Source of the DNA: an uncultured Acetatifactor sp.
GTDB lineage: Bacteria; Bacillota; Clostridia; Lachnospirales; Lachnospiraceae
Assembly (NCBI GenBank): GCA_910579755.1
Contig: CAJTVB010000006.1
Span: forward strand, 120,756 to 184,755
Direction: 5' to 3'
Length of the DNA stretch: 64,000 bases
Shown: in pieces, positions 52,015-60,706 of the stretch
Position numbering within the stretch: the stretch's first letter is position 1
Layout: every line of letters begins with the position of its first letter
Program-made: the position numbers and the translations under genes
Notes under the pieces: generated by a model
Databases searched by the model: none
Seen by the model: only the letters and a program-made list of their open reading frames with translations
What the model was told of the DNA's origin: nothing

Positions 52015-53030
52015 AAACAGGAATATTGGACTATTCAACGGAAGCGGATATTGAGCAAAGCGTTGTCGGACCCGGAATGGAGATTATTCTGTACCAGGCC
52101 GAGAATGAAAGCGGACTGCCGGATACAATCAGCGAACTTGATGCGGTATTGGTCTGGCACCATGTCCAGGTGACCCGGGAAGTGATTGATAAGCTCTCCA
52201 ATTGCAAGTGTATTGTGAGGATAGGAACGGGCTATGACAGTGTAGACTATAAATATGCAGGTGAGATGGGAATACCCGTTCTAAATGTCCCGGATTATGG
52301 GACGGAGGATGTGGCAGAACATGCGATGGCATTAATGTTGTCGCTGAACAGGAGCATTCCTGTATATCAGGAGATGCTTTTGAAGGATATACAGGGAAAT
52401 TGGAGCGCTTCCATCGGAGGATATATTCCACGCATCAGCGGTAAAACAATGGGCATTGCAGGACTTGGGAGAATCGGAACCGCTATGGCAATGAGAGCCA
52501 GAGGGATGGGGATGCAGGTGATTTTTTACGATCCGTATGTGTCAGACGGATACGATAAGGCGCTTCAGTGCAACCGGGTGGAAAGCCTGGAGGAGCTTTT
52601 TGAAAATGCGGATTTTGTAAGTTTGCACACATTGTTGACGGAAGAAACGAAGGGAATGGTTAATGATGATATTCTTTCCCATTGCAGGAAAAATCTCATG
52701 CTTATTAATACCTCCAGAGGAAAGGTGGTAAAGAACGATGCCGTGTACCGCGCCCTGAAGAGCGGGAAGCTCAGGGCCTTTGCGGCAGATGTATTGGAAC
52801 AGGAACCGCCTGATAAAACGGATAACCTGATTGAGGCGTATGTGAAACAGGAGGATTTTATACGCAACAGGATGCTCTTGACGCCGCATTCTGCTTTTTA
52901 CGGAGAAGAAAGCAGATATGAAATGAGATATAAAGCGGCGGAAGTGGTGAAGAGGCTCATGGAAGGTCTGCCGCTGAGAAACTGTATCAATAAAGAGTAT
53001 TTAAGGGGAGCCAGATATGAAGTTATCTGA
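52011..53030 (+). CDS. D-isomer-specific 2-hydroxyacid dehydrogenase
   Basis: The 339-residue NAD(H) enzyme has the family landmarks: IVRIGTGYDSVDYKYAGEMGIPVLNVPDYGTEDVAEHAM, GIAGLGRIGTAMAMRARGMGMQVIFYD with the GxGxxG dinucleotide site, and catalytic Arg (NTSRGKVV), Glu (ADVLEQEPP) and His (LTPHSAFY). It interconverts a 2-hydroxy and a 2-keto acid. The GTG start overlaps the preceding stop. Context suggests it oxidises a hydroxy acid phosphate to the keto acid used by the CMP transferase. Confidence 0.93.
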   Translation: MKTGILDYSTEADIEQSVVGPGMEIILYQAENESGLPDTISELDAVLVWHHVQVTREVIDKLSNCKCIVRIGTGYDSVDYKYAGEMGIPVLNVPDYGTEDVAEHAMALMLSLNRSIPVYQEMLLKDIQGNWSASIGGYIPRISGKTMGIAGLGRIGTAMAMRARGMGMQVIFYDPYVSDGYDKALQCNRVESLEELFENADFVSLHTLLTEETKGMVNDDILSHCRKNLMLINTSRGKVVKNDAVYRALKSGKLRAFAADVLEQEPPDKTDNLIEAYVKQEDFIRNRMLLTPHSAFYGEESRYEMRYKAAEVVKRLMEGLPLRNCINKEYLRGARYEVI

Positions 53031-54045
53031 AAAGATAGAAAGCAAATATGTGCCATGCCGGGATATATTCACCCTGCGTCCGCCGGCGCCTGTCAGACAT
53101 GTGCAGATAGAGATTTCCAATCTGTGTAATTACCAGTGTATTTTTTGTCCGAGGACAAAAATGGTAAGAAAAAAAGGGATGATTGATGAGGAATTATTTC
53201 ACAGGCTGATTCAGGAGGTATATGATTTTGGCGCCAGGGAAATGAGCTTTCACTATTCCGGCGATCCTTTCCTGCATCCGAAGCTGGCTCAATATACAGA
53301 AAAAGCAAAACAAGTGGGATATCAGTATGTATATATAGATACAAATGGCTTTCATGCATCTCCGGAAAGGCTCAGAGAGGTAATAGATGCAGGGGTGGAC
53401 AGTATTAAATTTTCAGTCAATGCAGCGTCGAGGGAAACATACCGATTTATCCATGGGGTGGATGCATTTGACCGGGTTGTAGAGAATATTGCATATTGTA
53501 ATGCGTATAGAAGAAGGAAAAACCCGGATATGAAGCTTTTTGTTTCATGTGTTTATACGGGGTATACGCAGGATGAAATGGAAAAGCTTTCAGAGATATT
53601 TTCGTTTTGTGATGAAGTCATTTTTCAGCCCGCCGCCGACTTTTCCGGAGTAATGCCGGAAGTAAATGAGCTGCTTAAGGGAAAAGGGGATAATACTTAT
53701 GCCAATAAGTGTCCGTGTCCTATGCTTTTCGGGGGTATCTATATTACATACGAGGGATATCTGTCTGCCTGCTGCACAAATTTCGATAATCATGTAGTTG
53801 TTGCTGATTTAAAGACAATGCCGCTGAAAGAAGCGTGGTATGGGAAAGCCATGACGGATTTGCGGAGACGTCATTTGGATAACAATCTGAAAGGAACCGT
53901 ATGCTATAACTGTATCAATCATACGAGGGAACCCTTTAAAGCCGTATGTCCGGAATATGCGGGAGAGGCTGACTGGCTTTCGTACTATAAGAATACGGCA
54001 GTCGCCGACCGGGCGGAGCAGTTTGAAAAAGGATTGATCTCATAG
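53017..54045 (+). CDS. Radical SAM protein with SPASM-like C-terminus
   Basis: The 342-residue protein has the radical SAM cluster motif LCNYQCIFC (Cx3Cx2C) near residue 36, GDPFLHP and the TIM-barrel strands that follow, and a C-terminal Cys set (NKCPCPMLF, LSACCTNFD, GTVCYNCINHT) fitting a SPASM auxiliary iron-sulfur site. It performs a radical reaction on an unknown substrate, perhaps a sugar or its carrier. It overlaps the upstream gene by 14 bases. Confidence 0.92.
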   Translation: MKLSEKIESKYVPCRDIFTLRPPAPVRHVQIEISNLCNYQCIFCPRTKMVRKKGMIDEELFHRLIQEVYDFGAREMSFHYSGDPFLHPKLAQYTEKAKQVGYQYVYIDTNGFHASPERLREVIDAGVDSIKFSVNAASRETYRFIHGVDAFDRVVENIAYCNAYRRRKNPDMKLFVSCVYTGYTQDEMEKLSEIFSFCDEVIFQPAADFSGVMPEVNELLKGKGDNTYANKCPCPMLFGGIYITYEGYLSACCTNFDNHVVVADLKTMPLKEAWYGKAMTDLRRRHLDNNLKGTVCYNCINHTREPFKAVCPEYAGEADWLSYYKNTAVADRAEQFEKGLIS

Positions 54046-54087
54046 CCTTGCAAGGGTCAGGCTGATGATGGGGAGACATTGAATATA

Positions 54088-55269
54088 ATGGGAAATGATA
54101 ATAACTGTGTTCGTAAAAAGGATGATTTAGCAGATGCATTGGGAAAATGTGAAGGGCTTGTCATATATGGAGCGGGGTTAGTCGGTAATTGCATGATTCA
54201 ATACCTTATAAAAGAAAAAATGGCTTCCAGGGTGATCTGTGTGGCGGTAAAAAGCCGGGAAGGGAATCCGGAAGCCATTATGGGAATTCCGGTTTTTACG
54301 CTGGGTGAACTGGAGGACTATAAAGAGAAATATTTTTTCCTTATTGCGACCCTGGAGCATCTTCAGGACAGTATAAAGGAAGAGCTGGAAAAATTCGGAT
54401 GCAGGACAATCTTAGGAATTTCCAATACATATTATACCCAAATTCGGGAAGAAATAAACGATTTTACGCCGGATGTCGTCTGTAATCTCAGGAAGGGCAT
54501 AGGATATATGCTGGATCGTTTCCGCCAGATGGATCAAAAAATTGACCAGTTGAGAGACAGGCTGGATAATTTCGTATATTTGGTGGAAGAGCAGAATGAG
54601 ATCAGTGCTGTCAACACAAGAGCATTTGCCAGATACAGGAACTGCAATTATGGAAAAGATGTTGTGATTATGGCGACAGGTCCTACATTGAATCATTATA
54701 AGCTTGTAAATGGGGCCATTCATATTGGCGTTAATACGGTATATAAGAATCCGGGGATTCCGCTGGATTTTCTGTTTGTACAGGATGGACGGGCGGAGTT
54801 TTTGAACGGGGGAAAATTTGAAAAGCTGGAGGATGTAGCATGCAAAATATTTATGGGGAGAGTGTCAAAAAGTACTCATGTTGAATGGAGTGAATTTCCT
54901 GAAAGCTATAGACTGGGGGGAAACGTTACGGATTATATCATGGCGCAGGCACATGCGCAGGCAGGGATATACAGGGATATATGTCATCATCCGGTATATG
55001 GTGGATTGACAGTTGTATTTTCGGCGCTTCATTTTGCTTTGTACACATATCCCTCAAAAATTTATTTGGTTGGATGCGATATTTCTTCAGAAGGATATTA
55101 TGACGGAACGGTGGATAAGAGTACATTGATTAATACTGCAAAAGCAAATGAATTGAAAGAGGATTATAAATTAATGAAAGAATTTGCCGGACTGCATTAT
55201 CCGGAGACAGAGATTATATCTGTAAATCCGGTTGGATTAAAAGGAATATTTAAAGAGATATATACATGA
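54088..55269 (+). CDS. DUF115/MptE-like transferase with N-terminal Rossmann module
   Basis: The 393-residue protein has an N-terminal Rossmann module (LVIYGAGLVGNCMIQYLI, residues about 26-110), a helical linker, and a C-terminal domain with DVVIMATGPTLNHY, IHIGVNTVYK, DFLFVQDGRAEF and IYLVGCDISSEGYYDG. This is the pattern of DUF115 proteins, related to motility-associated factor transferases and MptE. Maf members add nonulosonic acids to protein, which would suit the CMP-type donor predicted here. TTG 54079 and ATG 54088 are both possible starts; neither has ideal spacing to GGGGAG. Confidence 0.78.
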   Translation: MGNDNNCVRKKDDLADALGKCEGLVIYGAGLVGNCMIQYLIKEKMASRVICVAVKSREGNPEAIMGIPVFTLGELEDYKEKYFFLIATLEHLQDSIKEELEKFGCRTILGISNTYYTQIREEINDFTPDVVCNLRKGIGYMLDRFRQMDQKIDQLRDRLDNFVYLVEEQNEISAVNTRAFARYRNCNYGKDVVIMATGPTLNHYKLVNGAIHIGVNTVYKNPGIPLDFLFVQDGRAEFLNGGKFEKLEDVACKIFMGRVSKSTHVEWSEFPESYRLGGNVTDYIMAQAHAQAGIYRDICHHPVYGGLTVVFSALHFALYTYPSKIYLVGCDISSEGYYDGTVDKSTLINTAKANELKEDYKLMKEFAGLHYPETEIISVNPVGLKGIFKEIYT

Positions 55270-55305
55270 ACAAGCGTTTAGAATGTTTATGATGAGGGGC
55301 AGAGC

Positions 55306-56748
55306 ATGGTAAATATAATAATTTTTGGCATCGGAAAAATGTATGAGGTAAGAAAAAGCTTTTTTGAAGAAAACAGGGACAGGATAAATATCGTCGCTTT
55401 TTTGGATAACAATCCGGAATTTCAGGGAAAACAAAAGGATGGGGTCGCAGTTTATGCGCCCGAAAAAATAGAAGGCTTGAATTATGACTGCGTGCTGCTG
55501 TTAAGTAAGCAGTATATGAAGGAAATGAAAGACCAGTTGCTTTCTTTGGGGGTATCCTGCGAGTTAATTTGGGAACTAAATACCCTTAAGCTTATGGCAT
55601 TTAAGGGAAAAAGGACGCTGTACGGTGGTAAAACAGAAAACGTATTAACGAAAAAAGAAAAAATATTAATTATTTCCACGGAAATGGGCTTTAATGGAGG
55701 AACCATGGTGGCTGTGTATGCCGCCATGGCATTGCGGGATAAAGGCTACGAAGTAATGCTTTCTGCTCCATGCGTCGATGAGAGATTATTGGAGGAGGTA
55801 GTGCAGGAAGGACTTCAGATTACAGTATGGGATTGTCTGCCATATGTTTTCGAGGAGGACAGAGATTGGATATGTGGTTTTGATATCGTTATAGTGAATG
55901 TATTCCAAATGATGAACTGTGCATATGAAATCAGTAAAATCAGGCCGGTATTGTGGTGGATACATGAGGATAGATCCATCTGGAAGAGCTTTTATCAGGA
56001 TACACAGCGGGAATTTCGGGCGATAGATTATTCTGATTGGATGAGCAGGGTAGATGTTATGGGAGTCAGCAGCATAGCCAAAGAAGCATTTAACCATTTT
56101 TATCCCTCTGTGGTCAGCAGATCTTTGCCCTTTGGGATTCCGGACAGATTTACGGATGAGTGCAGAAGGTCTGAGGAGTCAAAAATAGTATTTGCGGTCA
56201 CAGCCGGCTTTTCTGTATATAAGGGTCAGAGGATTCTTGTAAATGCTTTAAAAAAGCTTACACAGGATGAAAAGACGGGTATGGAAATATGGTTTATCGG
56301 GCCTGAAGGAAAAAATCAGGAGGAGCTGGCAGGAATATGTGATGAAAGGGAGAATATGAAGTTTTTGGGCTTATTATCACATGAGGAGGTAATTGAAATT
56401 CTGCCTCAAATCGATGTGCTGGTCTGTCCGTCTCTGATTGAAACGATGTCAATGTCTACTATTGAAGGTATGATGTTCGGAAAAATATGTATAACAACAG
56501 ATATGACAGGCATTTCAGAATATATAGAAGATACAAGGAATGGGTTTGTAGTAAAAGCAGGCGATTCTGACCAATTGGCAGAGAGGATTTCATGGGTCAT
56601 AAACAACAGGGATAAATGGGATGTAATACAAAGGGCGGCGAGAGAAACTTATGAAACGGAGTTTTGCATGGAAAAATTTGGCGGGAGATTGGAGACGGAG
56701 TTAAAGGCATGCGCAGAAAAGTATTATAAAAAGAAGGAGTCTGTATGA
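55306..56748 (+). CDS. GT4 glycosyltransferase with N-terminal Rossmann module
   Basis: Residues 1 to about 100 of 480 are the same type of Rossmann module seen in its neighbours (NIIIFGIGKMYEVRKSF, VAFLDNNPEF). Residues about 115-480 are a GT-B glycosyltransferase: ILIISTEMGFNGGTMVAVYAAMAL in the acceptor half, SIAKEAFNHFYP, and IDVLVCPSLIETMSMSTIEGMMFGKICITTD with the two Glu of GT4. Overlaps the next gene by ATGA. Confidence 0.88.
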   Translation: MVNIIIFGIGKMYEVRKSFFEENRDRINIVAFLDNNPEFQGKQKDGVAVYAPEKIEGLNYDCVLLLSKQYMKEMKDQLLSLGVSCELIWELNTLKLMAFKGKRTLYGGKTENVLTKKEKILIISTEMGFNGGTMVAVYAAMALRDKGYEVMLSAPCVDERLLEEVVQEGLQITVWDCLPYVFEEDRDWICGFDIVIVNVFQMMNCAYEISKIRPVLWWIHEDRSIWKSFYQDTQREFRAIDYSDWMSRVDVMGVSSIAKEAFNHFYPSVVSRSLPFGIPDRFTDECRRSEESKIVFAVTAGFSVYKGQRILVNALKKLTQDEKTGMEIWFIGPEGKNQEELAGICDERENMKFLGLLSHEEVIEILPQIDVLVCPSLIETMSMSTIEGMMFGKICITTDMTGISEYIEDTRNGFVVKAGDSDQLAERISWVINNRDKWDVIQRAARETYETEFCMEKFGGRLETELKACAEKYYKKKESV

Positions 56749-58253
56749 AAATATTATCAATGTATCTGCCGCAGTTTCACAGGGTGAAAGAAAACGATGA
56801 ATGGTGGGGGGCAGGATATACAGATTGGGTCAGTGCAAAAAATGCAGTTCCTCTATTTGAAGGCCATTATCAGCCGCATGTGCCTCTAAACCAGTACTAT
56901 TATGATTTAACAGAGAAGTCGTCTTTTGAATGGCAGGCATCTCTCATGCGAAGATTTGGTATAGACGGACAGTGTATTTATCATTATTGGTTCAAAGACG
57001 GCAGACAGATTTTGGAAAAACCAGCCGAAAAGTTGTTAGGCTGGAAGGATATCGATATGCCTTTTTGTTTCAGCTGGGCAAACCAAAGCTGGGTGAACAG
57101 CTGGAGCGCTGTAAAAGGGGCGAACGTATGGTGTGATTTGAGGGAGAAAAAAAGAAAAGACGATAATGACAGTGGGCTGCTGTTAGAACAGCAATACGGA
57201 GATGAAAGGGAATGGCGCAGGCATTTTAATTATTTGCTTGCATTTTTTAAGGATAGCCGATACATAAAAATTGATAATAAACCGGTATTCGTTTTATATC
57301 AGGCTATGTACATAACTGTTTTGGACAGGATGTCTGAATGCTGGAATTCCTGGGCAAAAGAGGAAGGATTTGATGGAATTTATTTTATCGGAGTCAGCAA
57401 CAGAGACGAATCTGTCGTGGATGCTGTGCTTTATCCGGGGCCGCAGGCCGTAATGAATGATATGCTGGGAGAAATGGATGGTTCCGGATTGAAGGTGCTC
57501 GATTATAAATCAGTATGGGACCGGATGATTGAAAAAGCGTACATGGAGAGCGGCTGTATGACAGGCGCTTTTACAGGGTATGATGATACGCCAAGGCGCG
57601 GGGACCGCGGATGTGCTGTTGATGGCGCATCTCCGGAGGTTTTCAGAGAAGGTCTTGTCAGGCTGCTGGCTATTAACGAAATTCATAATCAGCCCTTTAC
57701 GTTTATCAATGCGTGGAACGAATGGGGAGAAGGGATGCATCTGGAACCGGATGAAAAAAACGGGACGGCATATTTAGAAGCTGTTTCCTATTCGAAAGAG
57801 CATCATAGAGAGTATTTTGAAGAAGTCAAAAAGAACGAAGAGATGATTTATAGAAAGCAGGGACAGGAAATCGTTCGATATAAAAAGAAAATATCCAGAT
57901 ATGAAAGCTATTGGAGGATAATGGATCAATGGCTTTTGCTAAAAGAAGAAAATATCCAGGTATCTGATTTGCTGGAGGATAGAAATATCCACAGGGTGAT
58001 CATTTATGGTATGGGTATGATCGGAAAACATTTGGTCAGGGACCTGGCGGGGAGCAATATAAAGATCGTGTGCGCTATAGACAGACAGGAAATGAGAGAA
58101 GAGATCGGATTTCCTGTGATCAATGTGGATGATATAATTCCTGAAGCTGATGCTGTGATAGTTACTCCAAGCTATGATTATACCAATATAAAAAAGAATT
58201 TAGAGGAAAAGGGTCTTAAGAACATTATTTCTATTGAAACCATTTTGGGATAG
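56745..58253 (+). CDS. WbsX-type glycan enzyme (GH99-like) with C-terminal Rossmann module
   Basis: Residues 1 to about 355 of 502 are the WbsX/GH99-like domain: YLPQFHRVKENDEWWGAGYTDW at the start, QCIYHYWFKDGRQILEKP, PFCFSWANQSWVNSW, and FINAWNEWGEGMHLEPD, all hallmark segments. A coiled linker leads to a Rossmann module (VIIYGMGMIGKHLVRDL, VCAIDRQ, residues about 420-502). WbsX proteins occur in O-antigen and capsule loci, and whether they hydrolyse or transfer is not settled. Confidence 0.88.
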   Translation: MKILSMYLPQFHRVKENDEWWGAGYTDWVSAKNAVPLFEGHYQPHVPLNQYYYDLTEKSSFEWQASLMRRFGIDGQCIYHYWFKDGRQILEKPAEKLLGWKDIDMPFCFSWANQSWVNSWSAVKGANVWCDLREKKRKDDNDSGLLLEQQYGDEREWRRHFNYLLAFFKDSRYIKIDNKPVFVLYQAMYITVLDRMSECWNSWAKEEGFDGIYFIGVSNRDESVVDAVLYPGPQAVMNDMLGEMDGSGLKVLDYKSVWDRMIEKAYMESGCMTGAFTGYDDTPRRGDRGCAVDGASPEVFREGLVRLLAINEIHNQPFTFINAWNEWGEGMHLEPDEKNGTAYLEAVSYSKEHHREYFEEVKKNEEMIYRKQGQEIVRYKKKISRYESYWRIMDQWLLLKEENIQVSDLLEDRNIHRVIIYGMGMIGKHLVRDLAGSNIKIVCAIDRQEMREEIGFPVINVDDIIPEADAVIVTPSYDYTNIKKNLEEKGLKNIISIETILG

Positions 58254-58284
58254 TTCTGGAAAAAAATGATCGAGGTAACAGGAA

Positions 58285-59436
58285 GTGGATCAGAGCAAGC
58301 GCAGCATAAGCATAATTATTCCGTTATACCGCGGCAGTAAGTACATACCCGGGCTGATTTCTCAGATAGAAAGCTGTGCGGAGTGTATTCCCGATACATG
58401 CTTTGAAATTATTTTTTCAAATGACAGCCCGGACGAAAATATAGAATCCCTGTCTGTATCCTCTCCTGTATTTATCCGGATACTGAATACAGACCGGAAC
58501 CGGGGCATCCATGGCGCAAGGGTGAGGGGGTTTTTGAACAGTGCCGGAAGCTATGTTTTGTTTTTGGATCAGGATGATAAAATCCTACCGGAATATTTCC
58601 GCAGCCAGCTGGAAAGGATCGGTCAGGCGGACGCTGTGATATGCAATGCGGTCAGCGGCGGGCGGCTGAAGTATAATGCCGTCCGCCCATTGTATAAGGC
58701 GGCGGACAGGAGAAGCATGATAGAGGAAGGGTGCATGATTTTGTCGCCCGGGCAGGTGCTGATCCGCCGGGATGCGGTTCCCCGGGAGTGGACCGAAAAT
58801 ATTATGCAAAATAACGGCGCGGATGACTGGCTTTTGTGGCTGTGTATGCATTCGGAGGGAAAAAGCTTTGCGGTGAACCAGGAGGCGCTTTTTATACGGG
58901 AGCTCCATTGCCGCAATGCTTCCTTTGACAGCTTGAAAATGGCTGCCTCCGAGAGTGAGGCCGTAAGGATTGTGGAGGAGCGGCAGCTGCTGGACGCGGA
59001 GGAAAGGAAAAGCCTAAAATTGCTGCTGCCCGGGCTTCAGGAAAAGCGCATCAGAGAAAACGAAAAATTCAAAAGGATGTTTTGGGTGCAGAACAGCTGT
59101 CTTCACGCTTATCATAAGGGTCTTTCCCCAGCCGGCTTTTTGAGGGACAGAAATGTAAAAAGAGCGGCGGTTTACGGGGGCGGCTATCTGGGGGAATGTC
59201 TGTTGGAAGACTTGAGGGGGAGCGATATTGAGACAGCCTATGTGATAGACAGAAACGCTGCTTTTTTGAATGTGGGTGCGAAATGCTGTACCCTGGAGGA
59301 TGAGCTGGAACAGGTGGATGCGGTTATTGTGACACTGGTAACGGATGACAGGGATGAGATCGAGGCTTTGTTGAAGGAAAGGGTTTGTGGAGAAATTTAT
59401 TGGCTGGAGGATATCACAGCCGATTTGGCCCGATGA
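58285..59436 (+). CDS. GT2 glycosyltransferase with C-terminal Rossmann module
   Basis: The 383-residue protein is a GT-A (GT2) enzyme at residues 8 to about 215 (ISIIIPLYRGSKYIPGLISQI, FLDQDDKILPEYF giving the metal-binding DxD, GADDWLLWLCM). Residues about 285-383 form a Rossmann module (AAVYGGGYLGECLLEDL, AYVIDRNA). Start is GTG 58285 with GAGG 9 bases upstream. It ends 31 bases before the next gene across a G9 tract. Confidence 0.87.
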   Translation: MDQSKRSISIIIPLYRGSKYIPGLISQIESCAECIPDTCFEIIFSNDSPDENIESLSVSSPVFIRILNTDRNRGIHGARVRGFLNSAGSYVLFLDQDDKILPEYFRSQLERIGQADAVICNAVSGGRLKYNAVRPLYKAADRRSMIEEGCMILSPGQVLIRRDAVPREWTENIMQNNGADDWLLWLCMHSEGKSFAVNQEALFIRELHCRNASFDSLKMAASESEAVRIVEERQLLDAEERKSLKLLLPGLQEKRIRENEKFKRMFWVQNSCLHAYHKGLSPAGFLRDRNVKRAAVYGGGYLGECLLEDLRGSDIETAYVIDRNAAFLNVGAKCCTLEDELEQVDAVIVTLVTDDRDEIEALLKERVCGEIYWLEDITADLAR

Positions 59437-59447
59437 TATCAGACAGC

Positions 59448-59456
59448 GGGGGGGGG
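59448..59456 (+). repeat. G9 homopolymer tract before a glycosyltransferase start
   Basis: Nine consecutive G lie between a stop (59436) and the ATG at 59468, just before the GGAGGG ribosome site. The preceding gene has already stopped, so slippage would not fuse the two, but it could change leader structure. Confidence 0.8.
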
Positions 59457-59467
59457 AGGGTAAGCCA

Positions 59468-60706
59468 ATGCCGAAGGTGTCTGTCATTATACCGGTATAT
59501 AATACGCAGGAGTATTTGAGAAAATGTTTGGACAGTGTCATAGGGCAGTCCCTGAAGGATATAGAGATTATCTGTGTGGATGATGGTTCTACGGACACAA
59601 GTCCTGATATTTTGGAGGAATACGCCAGGGCGGATGCAAGAATCAAGGTGATACACAGGCCAAACGGCGGTCTGGTTTCCGCCAGAAAAGCGGGAATTGC
59701 CGCTGCCACAGGCACCTATACGGGATATGTGGACAGTGATGACTGGATAGAAAGCGACATGTATGAAAAGCTTTGCGGGCTGATGGAAGAAAAACAGACT
59801 GGATTGGTAACCTGCGGGTATTTTCTGGAAGGCAGTTATACCACAAGTCATTTGGACACAGTGGATGGAGGGCTCTACGGGGCAGAGGATATGGGATATT
59901 TGCGGGACCATGCAATATATCGTATGGAATGCAGAGAGACAGGTCTGCGTGGCGGGCTTTGGTGCAAGCTTTTTCTGACCGGGAAATTGAAATCGGCCCA
60001 GCTGGAGATTCCGGACGAGATTTCCATAGCGGAGGACAAGGTGTGCCTGCTTCGGTATCTGTTGGATTGTTCATCCGTCTATGTGTTGAAGGAGCCCTTA
60101 TATCATTGGGTAATACGTCAGTCTTCCATGTCCCGTGAATCAAAGAAGCCGCAGAATGCGTATTTGGTAAAGGTTCATTATGTGTATCAATATCTGAGGT
60201 CATTGTATGTCCACGCCAACTTTACGGAGGAAATGCGCTTTCAGGCGGAAGTATATATAACGGAGCTTATTTTTCTGGGAATCAATAAGCGGATGGGTTT
60301 TCAGCATAAAAACATGTTGTGGATTGATCCGTACTGGATGGACAAAATTCCACAGAATGCAGGAATTGTTTTATATGGCGCAGGTGAATTGGCGGAGAAA
60401 TATAAGGCGCAGCTTTGCAGCAGACCGGATATCAGACTGCTTGCTGTAATAGGCGGAACGGAGAAAAAGAAAATATGCATGGATGCGGAAATCAACAGCT
60501 TGGGCTTCGTGAAATACGATTATATTATAATCACCATAAAAAACAGAGAAAAGGCGGAAGATATCAGAAAAAAGCTTACAGAGAGGGGAATTCCGGAAAA
60601 CAAAATCATATGGTGTGAACAGCCGGAGGCGTATTGGCGGTATATAGAGGCCGAGAGGGGAACGGGCAATGGAGTTGATCAAGCTGGAGGACCAGGAAGC
60701 ATATAA
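59468..60706 (+). CDS. GT2 glycosyltransferase with C-terminal Rossmann module
   Basis: The 412-residue protein begins MPKVSVIIPVYNTQEYLRKCLDSVIGQS, the GT2 start, with VDDGSTD and YVDSDDWIESDMYEKL (DxD), and a catalytic-domain segment EDKVCLLRYLL. Residues about 300-412 are a Rossmann module (IVLYGAGELAEKYKAQL, AVIGG). GGAGG lies 8 bases before ATG 59468. It overlaps the next gene by 38 bases. Confidence 0.9.
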   Translation: MPKVSVIIPVYNTQEYLRKCLDSVIGQSLKDIEIICVDDGSTDTSPDILEEYARADARIKVIHRPNGGLVSARKAGIAAATGTYTGYVDSDDWIESDMYEKLCGLMEEKQTGLVTCGYFLEGSYTTSHLDTVDGGLYGAEDMGYLRDHAIYRMECRETGLRGGLWCKLFLTGKLKSAQLEIPDEISIAEDKVCLLRYLLDCSSVYVLKEPLYHWVIRQSSMSRESKKPQNAYLVKVHYVYQYLRSLYVHANFTEEMRFQAEVYITELIFLGINKRMGFQHKNMLWIDPYWMDKIPQNAGIVLYGAGELAEKYKAQLCSRPDIRLLAVIGGTEKKKICMDAEINSLGFVKYDYIIITIKNREKAEDIRKKLTERGIPENKIIWCEQPEAYWRYIEAERGTGNGVDQAGGPGSI

